DNA of 31,055 bases from a virus, in IMG/VR virus record IMGVR_UViG_3300026253_000004, positions 1 to 31,055 of that record. The stretch is one strand, 5' to 3'. Position 1 is the stretch's first letter. Each line of letters starts with the position of its first letter. Of the stretch, positions 8,701-15,714 are shown in pieces. The position numbers and the translations under genes were made by a program. A model generated the notes under the pieces. The model worked only from the letters and a program-made list of their open reading frames with translations. It did not search any database and was not told the DNA's origin.

Positions 8701-11474
8701 TTTTTAGATTTTACTTTATCCTCTATGATTAAATCCTCTTTTATTTTAACAAAAAACCTTCCATCAAATTCAGGTTTATTTAGAATTTCCTGTTTGAAAA
8801 AGTGTGGCTTTAATTGCCCACCATCTGCATAATTTGCCCATAAGTATCTTACTAACCAATCATCACTTTGGGGAATTACGGTACTTAAATGTACTACATA
8901 CAAACCATTAGTATCATCATCCTCAATGCTAGTTACTAGGTATCTACTAGATATACGCTTAGATTCCTCCCCAGTTAGGTCATCAACTTGTAGGTTTGAA
9001 AATACTACATATAAGTTGTCCTTTCCCATTCCTCCCATAAGTTCCGCAAGGTCATCTAATCCCATATGCTTCGAAGTGGAATCATATGCACTATTCCAAT
9101 GAGTCTTGTGTATTGTAAAAGAAGTATGGCCTACCCAAGGCGCTTCTGCGGGAGCAGATACAACACCACTAGTTCCACCAAATAGATTATATCCATTTAC
9201 GTGTTGATTTGGTTCCGCAAGTAAAGTATAGGTTGTTTTTATATAATCTGGTGCTTCATTCTCTATTGCTACAATTTTATATCTAGCTTCTTCCTCCACC
9301 GCCTCATCAAAATCAACTCCTTTCTTTAGTATAATATAAGTATCATCATCTACTTTATTTCTATCGACAGAAGGAAAAGAAAGCCAAACATTGCCATCTG
9401 CAGCGTCATATATCCTATCCATAGCCAAGTTGTAATATTCGTTGGAGGTTTCTTTTACAAATATTTTATAATAATCAGCCCATGATGGATGTTCGCTATT
9501 AAGCCCAATGTTTATTGAGCTTGAGGCTGTTGCGTATATTTTTGGAACTATTTGGGTTGCTGCTGGAGAAGTAAATACAGGGGTTTCCCTGCCATATTTA
9601 TCTCCATATACAACCCCAAAATTATATGTTCTTAAAGATTTTATAGATTTTTGTCCTACATTTCCATCTCCTTGGACTAATCTAACATTTATGTTAGCCT
9701 CAATCATAGGAGTATAGATATCCCCTAAGGAGGTTGTAAGATTGTAACCTTGAACATAATTAGCATAGATAATTCTATTCCCGGTCACCTCTTGTGCTAA
9801 CGCTGTTTTAGGCACGTTATCCCAAACTCTTATTATTTGATTAGAAGGTAACTGTGCATATATATTTTCTGTAGTTATATCATAAGATCCACGTAAACTA
9901 CTTTGGGATCCCGAGGCTTCCCAAGCAGCATCATTTTTGGTTATACTTTTTATAACGTATATATTTGGGGCTGTTTCATTTTTATATAATAAATCAACTT
10001 GAACGACATCTTTTGGTATATCTGAAGGTATAAAATCTTGTAAAGTTAATTCTTTTAAATTATTAACCATTCCTTTATTAAAAGCTTCGGTCGGATGATA
10101 ACTAAAATGCCCGGGAATAAAGGCAACTTCTGAAAAAGGCCCTATTGTAGAGTATTCATTGTCTTCATATTTATATCGGCAAGCAAATCTAGGAAATTTA
10201 CGCTCGAATAAATCATGACCTTCTTCTTCCAGGGCGATCTCATATACCACTAAACCTACCGGGTTTTCACTTGATAATGTCACTATAGTTACCTTCAATG
10301 TCATCCCCCCTCCATATGTAATATCGGTAATTACTACTCGCGCTGTATAATTTTCTGGGGGAAGTTGTCCCACTCCCGATTCCATTAATCGAAGAGTATC
10401 TCCTATTTCAAAGTTAGGGGGGGACCCAAAGATATCATCTTCAACAGTTATCCACATAGAGAATCCCTCTTCAAATAGCACATTACTGGCATTGGCAAAA
10501 TTAACATCCCCGGTTATTCCACTAATAATTCCCTCTCTAATGGAAGTTAACTTTGACAATGTAGGGGGTTTTACCGGTCCTTTTTTAATAACAGTTATAT
10601 GTTCCTCTTTTATTAACCCCTTGTTTGCCCCTTCAACAAATAATATAGTATGGTGAAGTCCATCATTATTAGTACCGTAATCACATCTTGGTATATTTAT
10701 TTTTTTAGGCTCTGTTATTCCATCTGTCCATAATAGTAAATCGTCAATAATATTTATACCAGTAATTACCTTACTAGCGTTAAACTGTAATACTCTATCC
10801 GTAGAGCTTGTGAATTTCGTGTAAGCAGAATTCATTAAGGTCATTAATATAGGCGATGTTAGATTACCTGTACTAATAGTAATATGAGTAGCACTAATCG
10901 CGGTTACCTCTACTTCTAGTCCAGTAAAAAAAGAACTTGAAAAAGAAAAGGAAGTAATTATATCCCCCACAGCAAATACGGGGGAGACCAATGGGATACT
11001 TACGCCAGTAAGAACAAGATTAGTCATTATCCCTGTAGGGAGAACAGTTGAATATCCTGCTTTATAGTAAATATCCGCAAAAATAACGCTTATTTGGTCT
11101 TCTTTATACTCTAATATGTAGTCACTAACTGGATTTGAATAAAAATCCTCCGTTTCTCCGGTCGGCGGTGGTCCAAGTGGCCCCTCTACTTGTAATTCTA
11201 CAGGGAAGTGTCCGGCAATAAACCAGTATAATGCATCGGTTTTCTCATCAGCAATACTACCAATACAGGTATCCTCATTTTTTAGGAAACTAGTATTGCT
11301 ATTATCACTAATTAACTTATTACCTAGTATATTTTGGATAGTTCCTACGTCTCCTCCCTCTGAAGTAGAAACTTGTATATTCATTGCATCTCTGTACTCT
11401 CCGTTGGGAACAAGTCTCTCATCAACATCCTTGTTCATTTTACCACCGGTAAACTGATGTTTAATCTCTGGCAT
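2793..11474 (-). CDS. Giant tail nozzle-like protein with C-terminal DDGSC repeat array (2893 aa)
   Basis: Residues 1 to about 1900 look like a tail nozzle/tubular or stabilisation protein of podoviruses: the N-terminal motif FTGGKMNKDVDERLVPNGEY (residues 8-27) and later blocks such as GRIPEFIEKEGKWFNYIKG (about 1865-1884) are, as I recall, hallmarks of this marine phage family. A cysteine cluster (YCGNCCPQSGGGC and following, about 1035-1066) interrupts it. From residue 1923 the character changes: about 20 units of the form GC-D-x-A-NY-x-A-DDGSC follow, the last nine perfectly spaced at 25 residues (2551-2771). They are interleaved with beta-sandwich (FN3-like) stretches near 2140-2240 and 2400-2520, and a final one at about 2775-2893. 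Such acidic Cys repeats resemble calcium-binding thrombospondin type 3-like repeats. It follows the 291 aa adaptor by 3 nt. Inference: nozzle at the tail tip fused to a host-binding adhesin. Confidence 0.65.
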   Translation of the reverse strand: MPEIKHQFTGGKMNKDVDERLVPNGEYRDAMNIQVSTSEGGDVGTIQNILGNKLISDNSNTSFLKNEDTCIGSIADEKTDALYWFIAGHFPVELQVEGPLGPPPTGETEDFYSNPVSDYILEYKEDQISVIFADIYYKAGYSTVLPTGIMTNLVLTGVSIPLVSPVFAVGDIITSFSFSSSFFTGLEVEVTAISATHITISTGNLTSPILMTLMNSAYTKFTSSTDRVLQFNASKVITGINIIDDLLLWTDGITEPKKINIPRCDYGTNNDGLHHTILFVEGANKGLIKEEHITVIKKGPVKPPTLSKLTSIREGIISGITGDVNFANASNVLFEEGFSMWITVEDDIFGSPPNFEIGDTLRLMESGVGQLPPENYTARVVITDITYGGGMTLKVTIVTLSSENPVGLVVYEIALEEEGHDLFERKFPRFACRYKYEDNEYSTIGPFSEVAFIPGHFSYHPTEAFNKGMVNNLKELTLQDFIPSDIPKDVVQVDLLYKNETAPNIYVIKSITKNDAAWEASGSQSSLRGSYDITTENIYAQLPSNQIIRVWDNVPKTALAQEVTGNRIIYANYVQGYNLTTSLGDIYTPMIEANINVRLVQGDGNVGQKSIKSLRTYNFGVVYGDKYGRETPVFTSPAATQIVPKIYATASSSINIGLNSEHPSWADYYKIFVKETSNEYYNLAMDRIYDAADGNVWLSFPSVDRNKVDDDTYIILKKGVDFDEAVEEEARYKIVAIENEAPDYIKTTYTLLAEPNQHVNGYNLFGGTSGVVSAPAEAPWVGHTSFTIHKTHWNSAYDSTSKHMGLDDLAELMGGMGKDNLYVVFSNLQVDDLTGEESKRISSRYLVTSIEDDDTNGLYVVHLSTVIPQSDDWLVRYLWANYADGGQLKPHFFKQEILNKPEFDGRFFVKIKEDLIIEDKVKSKKQLTLDWKVTEFTDLFYLSDDDATAVGGGNGTTGNDASKTHDDWVENLKFDDDHTHGKWFIDETSYAGTQPGDNNNIFNSNTDDGAGTDWSDTTSYQSWTVTGDWYSQEAEYCGNCCPQSGGGCIPYGDDGCETGGNGCFTGNYNTIPNSFSTVLSYNGTGLSEGVVFSEGIHTDGTDLFFHLSYSELKANVTPNHNINWNVGNSSNSYTEGEAGITDNLKPGKYFRIKDDTTIYIITGAYPERLYNYRGRVTYSVTNSGVEFYALLSLGLPANTDTAYLSLQNNPYNTQLVDIMDEHNKRLRYTIKYEVFEGADDLSTNTKMQLITKTTKGQLEFVEPFEVEGPNLISRNPAIFETEPKEDVDLDIYYEATNKIPTKITNDNITDFIPIGSTFSLDGSVGTFPVDTIVTQFDGQYFHLSNEVLLAEVLGGLFKFTAPDGSSITGHVPLYYGFPFELGTGVNTGFNVVVKLEIIPVTESISLSWFNCWSFNNGVESNRVGDTYNKPFITNGVKVSMTLADQYKEEHRKYGLIYSGLYNSTSGVNNLNQFIAGEKITKDINPTYGSIQKLHSRDSDLITLCEDKILKILANKDAVYNADGNSQLTSTNNVLGQAIPFSGEFGISKNPESFASENYRVYFTDKVRGVVMRLSRDGLTPISNHGMKDWFKDNLKLTNTLIGSYDDKKDEYNITLKEIGKQTFATEETTTNNPFSWTGFGDIISAPGNEIRTPIIGIQIGDTVTTSTSGYAFPADTVVIAVYNSGAQLVILLSNNIMCDSACNFAAGISLHITFTGDRFTTTTTTTADPNDFPSKTVSFREDVKGWVSFKSFIPENAISCANEYYTFKNGKLWKHHDESVDRNTFYYLPRDSSFTVILNELPGSIKSFTTLNYEGSQSKVNKFTEYTTYDAFGVTPTGVHNDNEFYNLEDKKGWYVENIETNKEKGRIPEFIEKEGKWFNYIKGLSVTHNENTGGVVENYDTSSFAIQGIGSLQEATIGSIFGCMDSTALNYNPNADLPDGSCIAKVYGCIDPNASNFDAAANTDDGSCTYPGCTDDSMMDVPDDAYPSVTNYDPNANVDDGSCIATVLGCTNAAQTVDGNFVYDTYINYDSTANTDDGSCILSIAGCMDDWTITCDTTGTQCITGASNYDPTVNIDNGSCTYDIYGCTLSTGALYDPLATINDGTCLFCGDQTANNWDDAVTAAGQPFYDGCEWCVQTTGLHAINITTTSLDLVWNTPTTNQPQAAGDYYLTVTDTNTNAVFWQGNITAIDGGSFQSFSTTTPPINLAAGTDYTFEVGFVCSNSSGITDTYSVSTTDIPGCTDNTGTYTALGAVGMTPVDVYGAMTTWGACNYDPLATSDDGSCFYDTCAGCKDAAYTEYCNDCWDATNLVAVASGGSAYVADDGSCTTLIIGGCTDPLAFNYNPLATFDDGSCIPVVDGCTDDTLDNNGIFNSDPTSYAATNYNSLANTDDGSCIYNCPVLSQQVGTYPGGGGAFNTNIVKLSVDLLNTAYSVGVDALGYPDAYEMYVEVKDDNGVVIYDKTSSPGQFGVHTNPPAEHYVNITFSVMQVPIGIPFITVDWEINPFTSFGTTSCQIQAISQTYTIGCNDAAAGNGGTFDFPDDSQCVYPGCTDPTACNYDGNATVDDGSCLTDYGCTDPTACNYDSAATCDDGSCLTAYGCTDITACNYNATATCDDGSCSYVWGCTNPNACNYNQLATCDDGSCNTVYGCMDTTACNYNSSATCDDGSCNTIYGCTDPTACNYDASATCDDGSCVGLLGCDDPAYCNYNSLATCDDGSCYGTFGCTDPTACNYDASASCDDSSCLTDYGCTNPTALNYNASATCDDGNCCLTCASPTPVTVKNAVIVSGFAVTIDVVLKEACEALTYEVGVLGVDINNGVWTTIYTILPSALTFNQTTGLSTTTITLYSGNNVSYPVNAELQFRVRTQCDDSPGTVYSSWAYSTVFIVPSS
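3162..3824 (-). repeat. Nine coding tandem repeats, 75-bp period
   Basis: Nine consecutive units encode GCTDPTACNYD-x4-CDDGSC followed by a 4-residue linker, each exactly 25 codons (8 x 75 + 63 = 663 nt). The first unit has V in place of the third Cys; the next seven carry four cysteines each; the last (GCTNPTALNYN...CDDGNC) has lost the second. The DNA copies are clearly similar but not identical (for example 'catcatcaca' and 'acatgctgta' recur). They are in frame inside the giant tail protein, so this is a protein repeat and not a CRISPR array. Confidence 0.9.
3825..5708 (-). repeat. Dispersed, diverged DDGSC repeats and beta-sandwich inserts
   Basis: About a dozen degenerate units of the same family lie upstream of the regular array in the same protein, starting at residue 1923 (FGCMDSTALNYNPNADLPDG). 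They keep the terminal Cys and usually the D-D/N-G-S/T-C end, but spacing varies because of insertions such as DDSMMDVPDDAYPSV. Most have two cysteines instead of four. Two longer spacers, about 2140-2240 and 2400-2520, look like FN3-type domains. The pattern suggests an old, diverged set with a younger amplified block at the C-terminal side. Confidence 0.75.
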
Positions 11475-11477
11475 GTA

Positions 11478-12353
11478 CTAGTGTTTTATTTGTTTCGATT
11501 TACCTCTTAAAATTTGAGTAAGTTCTTCTAGCTTAAGATTTGATAATCTTAATTTTGCAGTTCTTATAGCTGCAAATCTTTCTTTTTTAAATCTATTAAC
11601 TTGATACTCTGGAATATTTGCTTTCCCAGCAAGGATCGCATGAGATATCCATTTATACATTGCTTCCTCCGCAAATTTATGAACTTGCATTTCACCGTCT
11701 GTTCCAAGACTATCGCTTATATAATCTAAGATTACAGTTTCTCCACTAATATTAGAACTAAAATGTATTTTTCCTGAATGACAATCTATATAAAAAGATC
11801 CGTTCACTTGAGCGTGTTGAGGATCCAGTCCAAACCTCGAGCCGTCCATCGGCCAATAAGCATCATCATCATATTGGTTTTGGTTTTCGGATGGTGTTCC
11901 TGACTTATAATTCGACCAAGCCGTAGATTCGTGGTTTTCAATAATATTATTAGTAGTAGCATTGAAAATATAGTCCCCGTCCGCATATTGTTTGAGACTT
12001 CTTGGATTAGAAGTTTTTATAGCAGGATATAATAAGTGTTTTATACCAGCAGAATCTACCCAGCTAATTTTAGTATAGTTTACATAGTCTTGTGGTAGTA
12101 TCATTTGTAAAGACGCGGGCAGTATAATCTCTTGGGATTTGCATGACTTAAAGGTGTCAAAAGATAATTCTGCTAAGGCTCTCTGGGCATGGAAAGCTAC
12201 ATCTAATCTTTTAGCTTTTGAAATTATCTTATCTTCACCAACATATACTAGCATAAATTGAGTTATAATATCATCTAAAGAAGTAAATTGATAATTACCA
12301 AAATCATCTCCAGTATAATATTCTTCTTGAGTTATGTCATCTAATAATCCCAT
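11478..12353 (-). CDS. Head-tail adaptor / tail tubular A-like protein (291 aa)
   Basis: This 291 aa protein precedes the nozzle-like gene by 3 nt and follows the 239 aa gene by 4 nt, the place where short-tailed phages encode the adaptor or gp11/gp4-like ring protein. Visible blocks are an N-terminal helical part with AFHAQRALAELSFDTFKS (about residues 53-70), a central strand-rich part (PQDYVNYTKISWVDSAGI, about 87-104) and a C-terminal helical part (KFAEEAMYKWISHAILAGKA, about 226-245). The helix-strand-helix layout fits tail tubular A/adaptor proteins, which sit between portal and nozzle. The assignment rests on position and general resemblance. No catalytic motif is present. Confidence 0.55.
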   Translation of the reverse strand: MGLLDDITQEEYYTGDDFGNYQFTSLDDIITQFMLVYVGEDKIISKAKRLDVAFHAQRALAELSFDTFKSCKSQEIILPASLQMILPQDYVNYTKISWVDSAGIKHLLYPAIKTSNPRSLKQYADGDYIFNATTNNIIENHESTAWSNYKSGTPSENQNQYDDDAYWPMDGSRFGLDPQHAQVNGSFYIDCHSGKIHFSSNISGETVILDYISDSLGTDGEMQVHKFAEEAMYKWISHAILAGKANIPEYQVNRFKKERFAAIRTAKLRLSNLKLEELTQILRGKSKQIKH

Positions 12354-12357
12354 TTAT

Positions 12358-13077
12358 TTATTGTTTTTCTTGTTGAACTTGCGACATTTCCATACCTTGG
12401 CCAGCCCTCATAATATCGGCTCTCTGCATAGCTACACCCGCAAATTTTAATATTTTATAAACTAGTTCTGTTTCTTCTGAAGGGTGAAGTTCAAAATTAG
12501 TGGTCTTTTGGGGATTTGGATCGTACAAAGCTTTTTCGTTAATAACTACATATCCCCATGACACCGTTGTTGGACGTCTAAAATAGAAAACTCCAGTAGG
12601 AGTAATGAAATCATCCCCTGCTACAACCCTCATTATACCACGTCTAATATTAGCAATAGGCCTTGTTATACTTGGTCTTGTTAAAGGGCCTCCCCGTCTA
12701 GCCTCATTAAAATCTTTTGTTTTTAATATCTCACAATTAATATTATTAAATTCTATTCTATGAACTCTATAAATATAATTCGGAAGTACTTTATTAATAC
12801 CTCCACCCCCTGCCCCTGTATAACCACTTACAACAACCGTTCCATCAGTATTTTCAAAGACTTGTATCTTTTCCTCAAGCATGTCATCTATGTCAGCATA
12901 CACATAATCATTCCCTGGTACTCTTGCTGCTTGGTTTAAATCATAAAAATATTGTTCAAATATTTCTAACTGTGCTTGATTAGCAAATAAGTTAAACTCC
13001 TGAGGAGTTATATATCCTCTTTGTTCTTTATTAGCGAACGCTAAAACTCTTTGATATACTGTGTCTATATTTACCAT
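12358..13077 (-). CDS. Putative connector/ring structural protein (239 aa)
   Basis: The N-terminus (VYQRVLAFANKEQRGYITPQ, residues 7-26, then EFNLFANQAQLEIFEQYFYD) is helical and of a type I recognise from conserved structural proteins of marine Bacteroidota podoviruses. The middle is beta-rich with a Gly-rich loop (GYTGAGGGGINK, about 84-95), and the C-terminus is Gln-rich (MSQVQQEKQ). It is encoded directly before the adaptor, so a ring or connector between portal and tail is a reasonable inference. No enzyme motif is present. The start at 13077 lies 9 nt after the stop of the 53 aa gene. Confidence 0.5.
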   Translation of the reverse strand: MVNIDTVYQRVLAFANKEQRGYITPQEFNLFANQAQLEIFEQYFYDLNQAARVPGNDYVYADIDDMLEEKIQVFENTDGTVVVSGYTGAGGGGINKVLPNYIYRVHRIEFNNINCEILKTKDFNEARRGGPLTRPSITRPIANIRRGIMRVVAGDDFITPTGVFYFRRPTTVSWGYVVINEKALYDPNPQKTTNFELHPSEETELVYKILKFAGVAMQRADIMRAGQGMEMSQVQQEKQ

Positions 13078-13086
13078 TTTATTTTT

Positions 13087-13248
13087 TTATTTATTATACG
13101 GGAATAATCTATTTAAAGTATTTTTCCTTTTGCCACAACCACAACCCTTATTTGTAGCTTTACTAATAGTATCTACAATTTTTTTTATACCCGTTGCTTT
13201 TGTAATATTCTCTATTGTATCGCCTAGTCCCTTTGGTTTCCTCTCCAT
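13087..13248 (-). CDS. Small Lys/Cys protein with CGC motif (53 aa)
   Basis: A 53-codon frame fills the space between the 287 and 239 aa genes. It starts MERKPKGLGDTIENITKATG, continues through a second short amphipathic helix (IKKIVDTISKAT) and ends with a basic Cys motif, GCGCGKRKNTLNRLFPY. I recognise this shape (KGLGDTIE...ATGIKK...CGC..RK..LN.LFPY) from small proteins recurring in Bacteroidota phage structural regions; its role is unknown to me. The spacing is tight, with 9 nt to the next start, and the frame has no alternative long reading. The closely spaced cysteines could bind a metal, but two alone are weak evidence. Confidence 0.75.
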   Translation of the reverse strand: MERKPKGLGDTIENITKATGIKKIVDTISKATNKGCGCGKRKNTLNRLFPYNK

Positions 13249-13275
13249 ATAATTTAATTTTTATGTTTCATATTG

Positions 13276-13302
13276 CCCTGATGACTTTTAAAATCACCAG
13301 GG
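13276..13302 (-). terminator. Hairpin between the 287 aa and 53 aa genes
   Basis: A 27-nt near-perfect inverted repeat: CCCTG arms at 13276-13280 and 13298-13302, extended by one mismatch and a TGA/TCA pair, with a central TTTTAAAA. It lies 16 nt after the stop of the 287 aa gene. No T-tract follows on the minus strand, so a classical intrinsic terminator is doubtful. An RNA processing or stabilising hairpin is equally possible. Confidence 0.35.
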
Positions 13303-13317
13303 ATATATGAATGGTTA

Positions 13318-14181
13318 TTAGCTTAACCTTTTCTCAATATTGGAGTAAATCTCCATTCCTTCATCAGTCTTAAACCATGCGGCTAAAGCTGAGTATGGAT
13401 GCTCGTCAAATGGAACGTTCATTAGCTTTCTATCGTTAGATCCCCAAGTAAACATTCTTTGGTCAGAAGATAATTTTAATATCCCCATTTCTGTCGCCTT
13501 AATACCGAAGTTTCTAAGAACAACGTTTTCATCATTTACTAGTTCTAAGAACAACCCTGGGTTTCTCTTAGCATATAATAGTAAATCTCTTTTAAGTTCC
13601 TTAGAACTCATCTTAGATACCTTAGACCCAAGCTCAACACGCATCACAGCTTCTGCCATATCAATTTCCATAGACATAGCCGCATTTAATGCCTTGATCT
13701 CTAATTCTAGTATATCAATTTCATTTGCAGCAATAGCTTGTGGTTGTAGTTCATAGAACATCTTATTTCTATGAGGGTGGTATAAAGATAATAGCTTTTG
13801 TAATGTAACTTTATTTTTAGGTACGTGTAAGACTCCGCTTCTAAAAATAATATGATCTAGTCTTTGATCCCCTTTCATTTCGTCTACAAAACAACTTCTT
13901 TGATTTGAGGTGTGCTTCAACTCTCTCTCATATCCTAACTCTTCATCGAAGTAGTATATATCAGTAGCTCTAATCGATCTACTTAAAGGTCTTTTCCCAT
14001 TTCTAAGAAGATAAGTTCTATCTTTAATTTCCCAAGATGGTTTCTTAGGGGCTGCTGCTTTAACAGCTACTGGTTTTGGCGTTTCCACCACTGGATCTTC
14101 GAAGAATTCTTCTACAACATCCATAATTTCTTTTTCAGTTACAACTTCTTGTGCAACTTCTTTTTTTGCTTTTTTTGCCAT
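13318..14181 (-). CDS. Conserved-type head/tail protein of unknown role (287 aa)
   Basis: The first 45 residues are Lys/Glu/Ala/Pro-rich and low in complexity (MAKKAKKEVAQE...KPVAVKAAAPKK), then a folded part begins at WEIKDRTYLL (about residue 50). Visible blocks are VDEMKGDQRLDHIIFRSGVL (about 99-118), a helical stretch about 155-200 and a C-terminal KLMNVPFDEHPYSALAAWFK (about 251-270). I recall proteins of this shape just after the capsid gene in marine Bacteroidota phages, without known function. It is separated from the capsid gene by a strong terminator, so it may be expressed at a lower level. A head completion, ejection or chaperone-like role would all be consistent. Confidence 0.45.
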   Translation of the reverse strand: MAKKAKKEVAQEVVTEKEIMDVVEEFFEDPVVETPKPVAVKAAAPKKPSWEIKDRTYLLRNGKRPLSRSIRATDIYYFDEELGYERELKHTSNQRSCFVDEMKGDQRLDHIIFRSGVLHVPKNKVTLQKLLSLYHPHRNKMFYELQPQAIAANEIDILELEIKALNAAMSMEIDMAEAVMRVELGSKVSKMSSKELKRDLLLYAKRNPGLFLELVNDENVVLRNFGIKATEMGILKLSSDQRMFTWGSNDRKLMNVPFDEHPYSALAAWFKTDEGMEIYSNIEKRLS

Positions 14182-14194
14182 AATATAATATAAT

Positions 14195-14242
14195 ATAAAT
14201 TAATAAAAATAAAGGGAGTGGAGACTAAGCTCCACCCTCTTT
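14195..14242 (-). terminator. Intrinsic terminator after the major capsid gene
   Basis: On the minus strand, 14 nt after the capsid stop codon, a 13-bp stem (arms 14230-14242 and 14211-14223, one A-C mismatch and one G-U pair, 6-nt loop) ends in TTT and runs into TTTATTTTTATTAATTT. A GC-containing stem followed directly by a T-rich tail is the usual form of a Rho-independent terminator. It lies inside the structural operon and would reduce read-through from the capsid gene to the tail genes. Confidence 0.75.
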
Positions 14243-14255
14243 AAAATAGTTGTGC

Positions 14256-15689
14256 TTAGTTTAATAACATGAAGTTATTAGCACCTTGAGTAATTAAACA
14301 TCTTTCTGATAAGAAGTTTACAGTCATTGCATCTAAATCAGAAGTAGAAGCTCCAACAGAACCTGTAATCCAAGTTTTGAATTTTCTGCTTTCTAATTGA
14401 GAAGCTCGGTATCTAACATGTAAGAAAGGACGTTTCATGTTCTTCCCTAATTGTTGGTCATAAACCGAAGACGTACCAGCTGGGATAATAATACCTCTAA
14501 TATCCTCACCTGCAGTAGCTGCATTATTAATACCGCCTCTTGTAGCTAGGTCATTTAAGTATTTCCAATCAGATTTGTAGAAATCGTAAGATCCACGTCT
14601 GAAACCAGAGAAACCTAAGTTTAATGCCATATCTTCTGAGTTATCGAATACTCCGTAAGAAGTACCTCCAGCTCCGTAAGAATTCATAGAAGCTAACATG
14701 TCGTCGATCGCAAGAGATGTACCTCTGTTTAAGAATAACATGTTCTCCTCAATAGCACCGTTTTTATCAAACTCAGCTAAGATAGCATCAAATTCAGCTA
14801 AATCAGTTGCAGCATTCACTCCAGTAAGACCGGATGATTGATGACCTCTTGATTTAACAGCAGCGAATAAACCTTCAGTACCTGCAGTACCAGCACCACC
14901 ATCAGTAGGTAGAGCAATAGCAGATCCAACCGCTACTAATTCAGACTCAATCATACTCATTTCACAGTAATCAGTAAATCTTGATCTAGTTTCGCCTTCA
15001 GCTTTTAAATACCATAAGTACCCGTTTTCTCCACTTTCACCAGAAATTTCAACCCAACCAATTTGAGCAGCGTCCGATCCAGAAACCTCATACTGGTCTC
15101 TTAAGATAATTGGCTTATTAGTGAATGTAGTGAATGATGGTTTGTTAGATCTACCTCCAACATAAGATTCTCCTTTTGCATTTTCAGAACCAAATACTAA
15201 GATAGTTAAAGTATCATCACTATCTCCAAAACCAGCGTCTGACATATTCGCATACCCATAAGGATCTACATCAATAGTTGCACTCCCTGCAGCAGCAGTA
15301 TTTACACGTGCTGTGATTGTTTGTCCACCACCCGCAATTAATACTTGATCACCAACTCTAATACCATGAGTAGTAGTCAAACCCACTCCGTCAATATCAT
15401 GAGATATTTCCATAGTACTTGCAGCTGCTGATGTTGTAGTTGCTTTATAAGATAAGTGTAACCTACCTTGTTCTGACCAAATAACTTGATCAGCTGACAT
15501 AGCTTCTTCTGCTCCAACTTGACCTAAGAATCCTGAGATAGTACGTTTTCCGTAAACCTCAGCTTCTTTTTCCATCAAATCAGGTAAGTATTGCTGTGCC
15601 CATCCAGTATCCTGGAGGTCTAAATAATTTGCCGACGTAACTTGCTGCACTGGTGCTGCTTGAAACGCCGTCCTTGCTGTAATTGCCAT
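14256..15689 (-). CDS. Major capsid protein (477 aa)
   Basis: The assignment rests on position (portal, scaffold-like protein, then this gene), length and conserved-looking blocks. The N-terminal arm (QVTSANYLDLQDTGWAQQYL, about residues 16-35) and EKEAEVYGKRTISGFLGQVG are followed by a Gly/Ala/Thr-rich insertion (about 80-150). Then come ILRDQYEVSGSDAAQIGWVE (about 195-214) and GYLWYLKAEGETRSRFTDY (about 222-240), a block typical of capsid proteins of Bacteroidota podoviruses and, as I recall, of crAss-like phages. The C-terminus (FLHVRYRASQLESRKFKTWI...) suits the end of an HK97-type fold. No protease domain is fused. A leader of AT-rich DNA (15690-15714) precedes it and a terminator follows it, consistent with high expression. 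Confidence 0.85.
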   Translation of the reverse strand: MAITARTAFQAAPVQQVTSANYLDLQDTGWAQQYLPDLMEKEAEVYGKRTISGFLGQVGAEEAMSADQVIWSEQGRLHLSYKATTTSAAASTMEISHDIDGVGLTTTHGIRVGDQVLIAGGGQTITARVNTAAAGSATIDVDPYGYANMSDAGFGDSDDTLTILVFGSENAKGESYVGGRSNKPSFTTFTNKPIILRDQYEVSGSDAAQIGWVEISGESGENGYLWYLKAEGETRSRFTDYCEMSMIESELVAVGSAIALPTDGGAGTAGTEGLFAAVKSRGHQSSGLTGVNAATDLAEFDAILAEFDKNGAIEENMLFLNRGTSLAIDDMLASMNSYGAGGTSYGVFDNSEDMALNLGFSGFRRGSYDFYKSDWKYLNDLATRGGINNAATAGEDIRGIIIPAGTSSVYDQQLGKNMKRPFLHVRYRASQLESRKFKTWITGSVGASTSDLDAMTVNFLSERCLITQGANNFMLLN

Positions 15690-15714
15690 AATTAATTTGT
15701 TTTAAATTGTTAAT

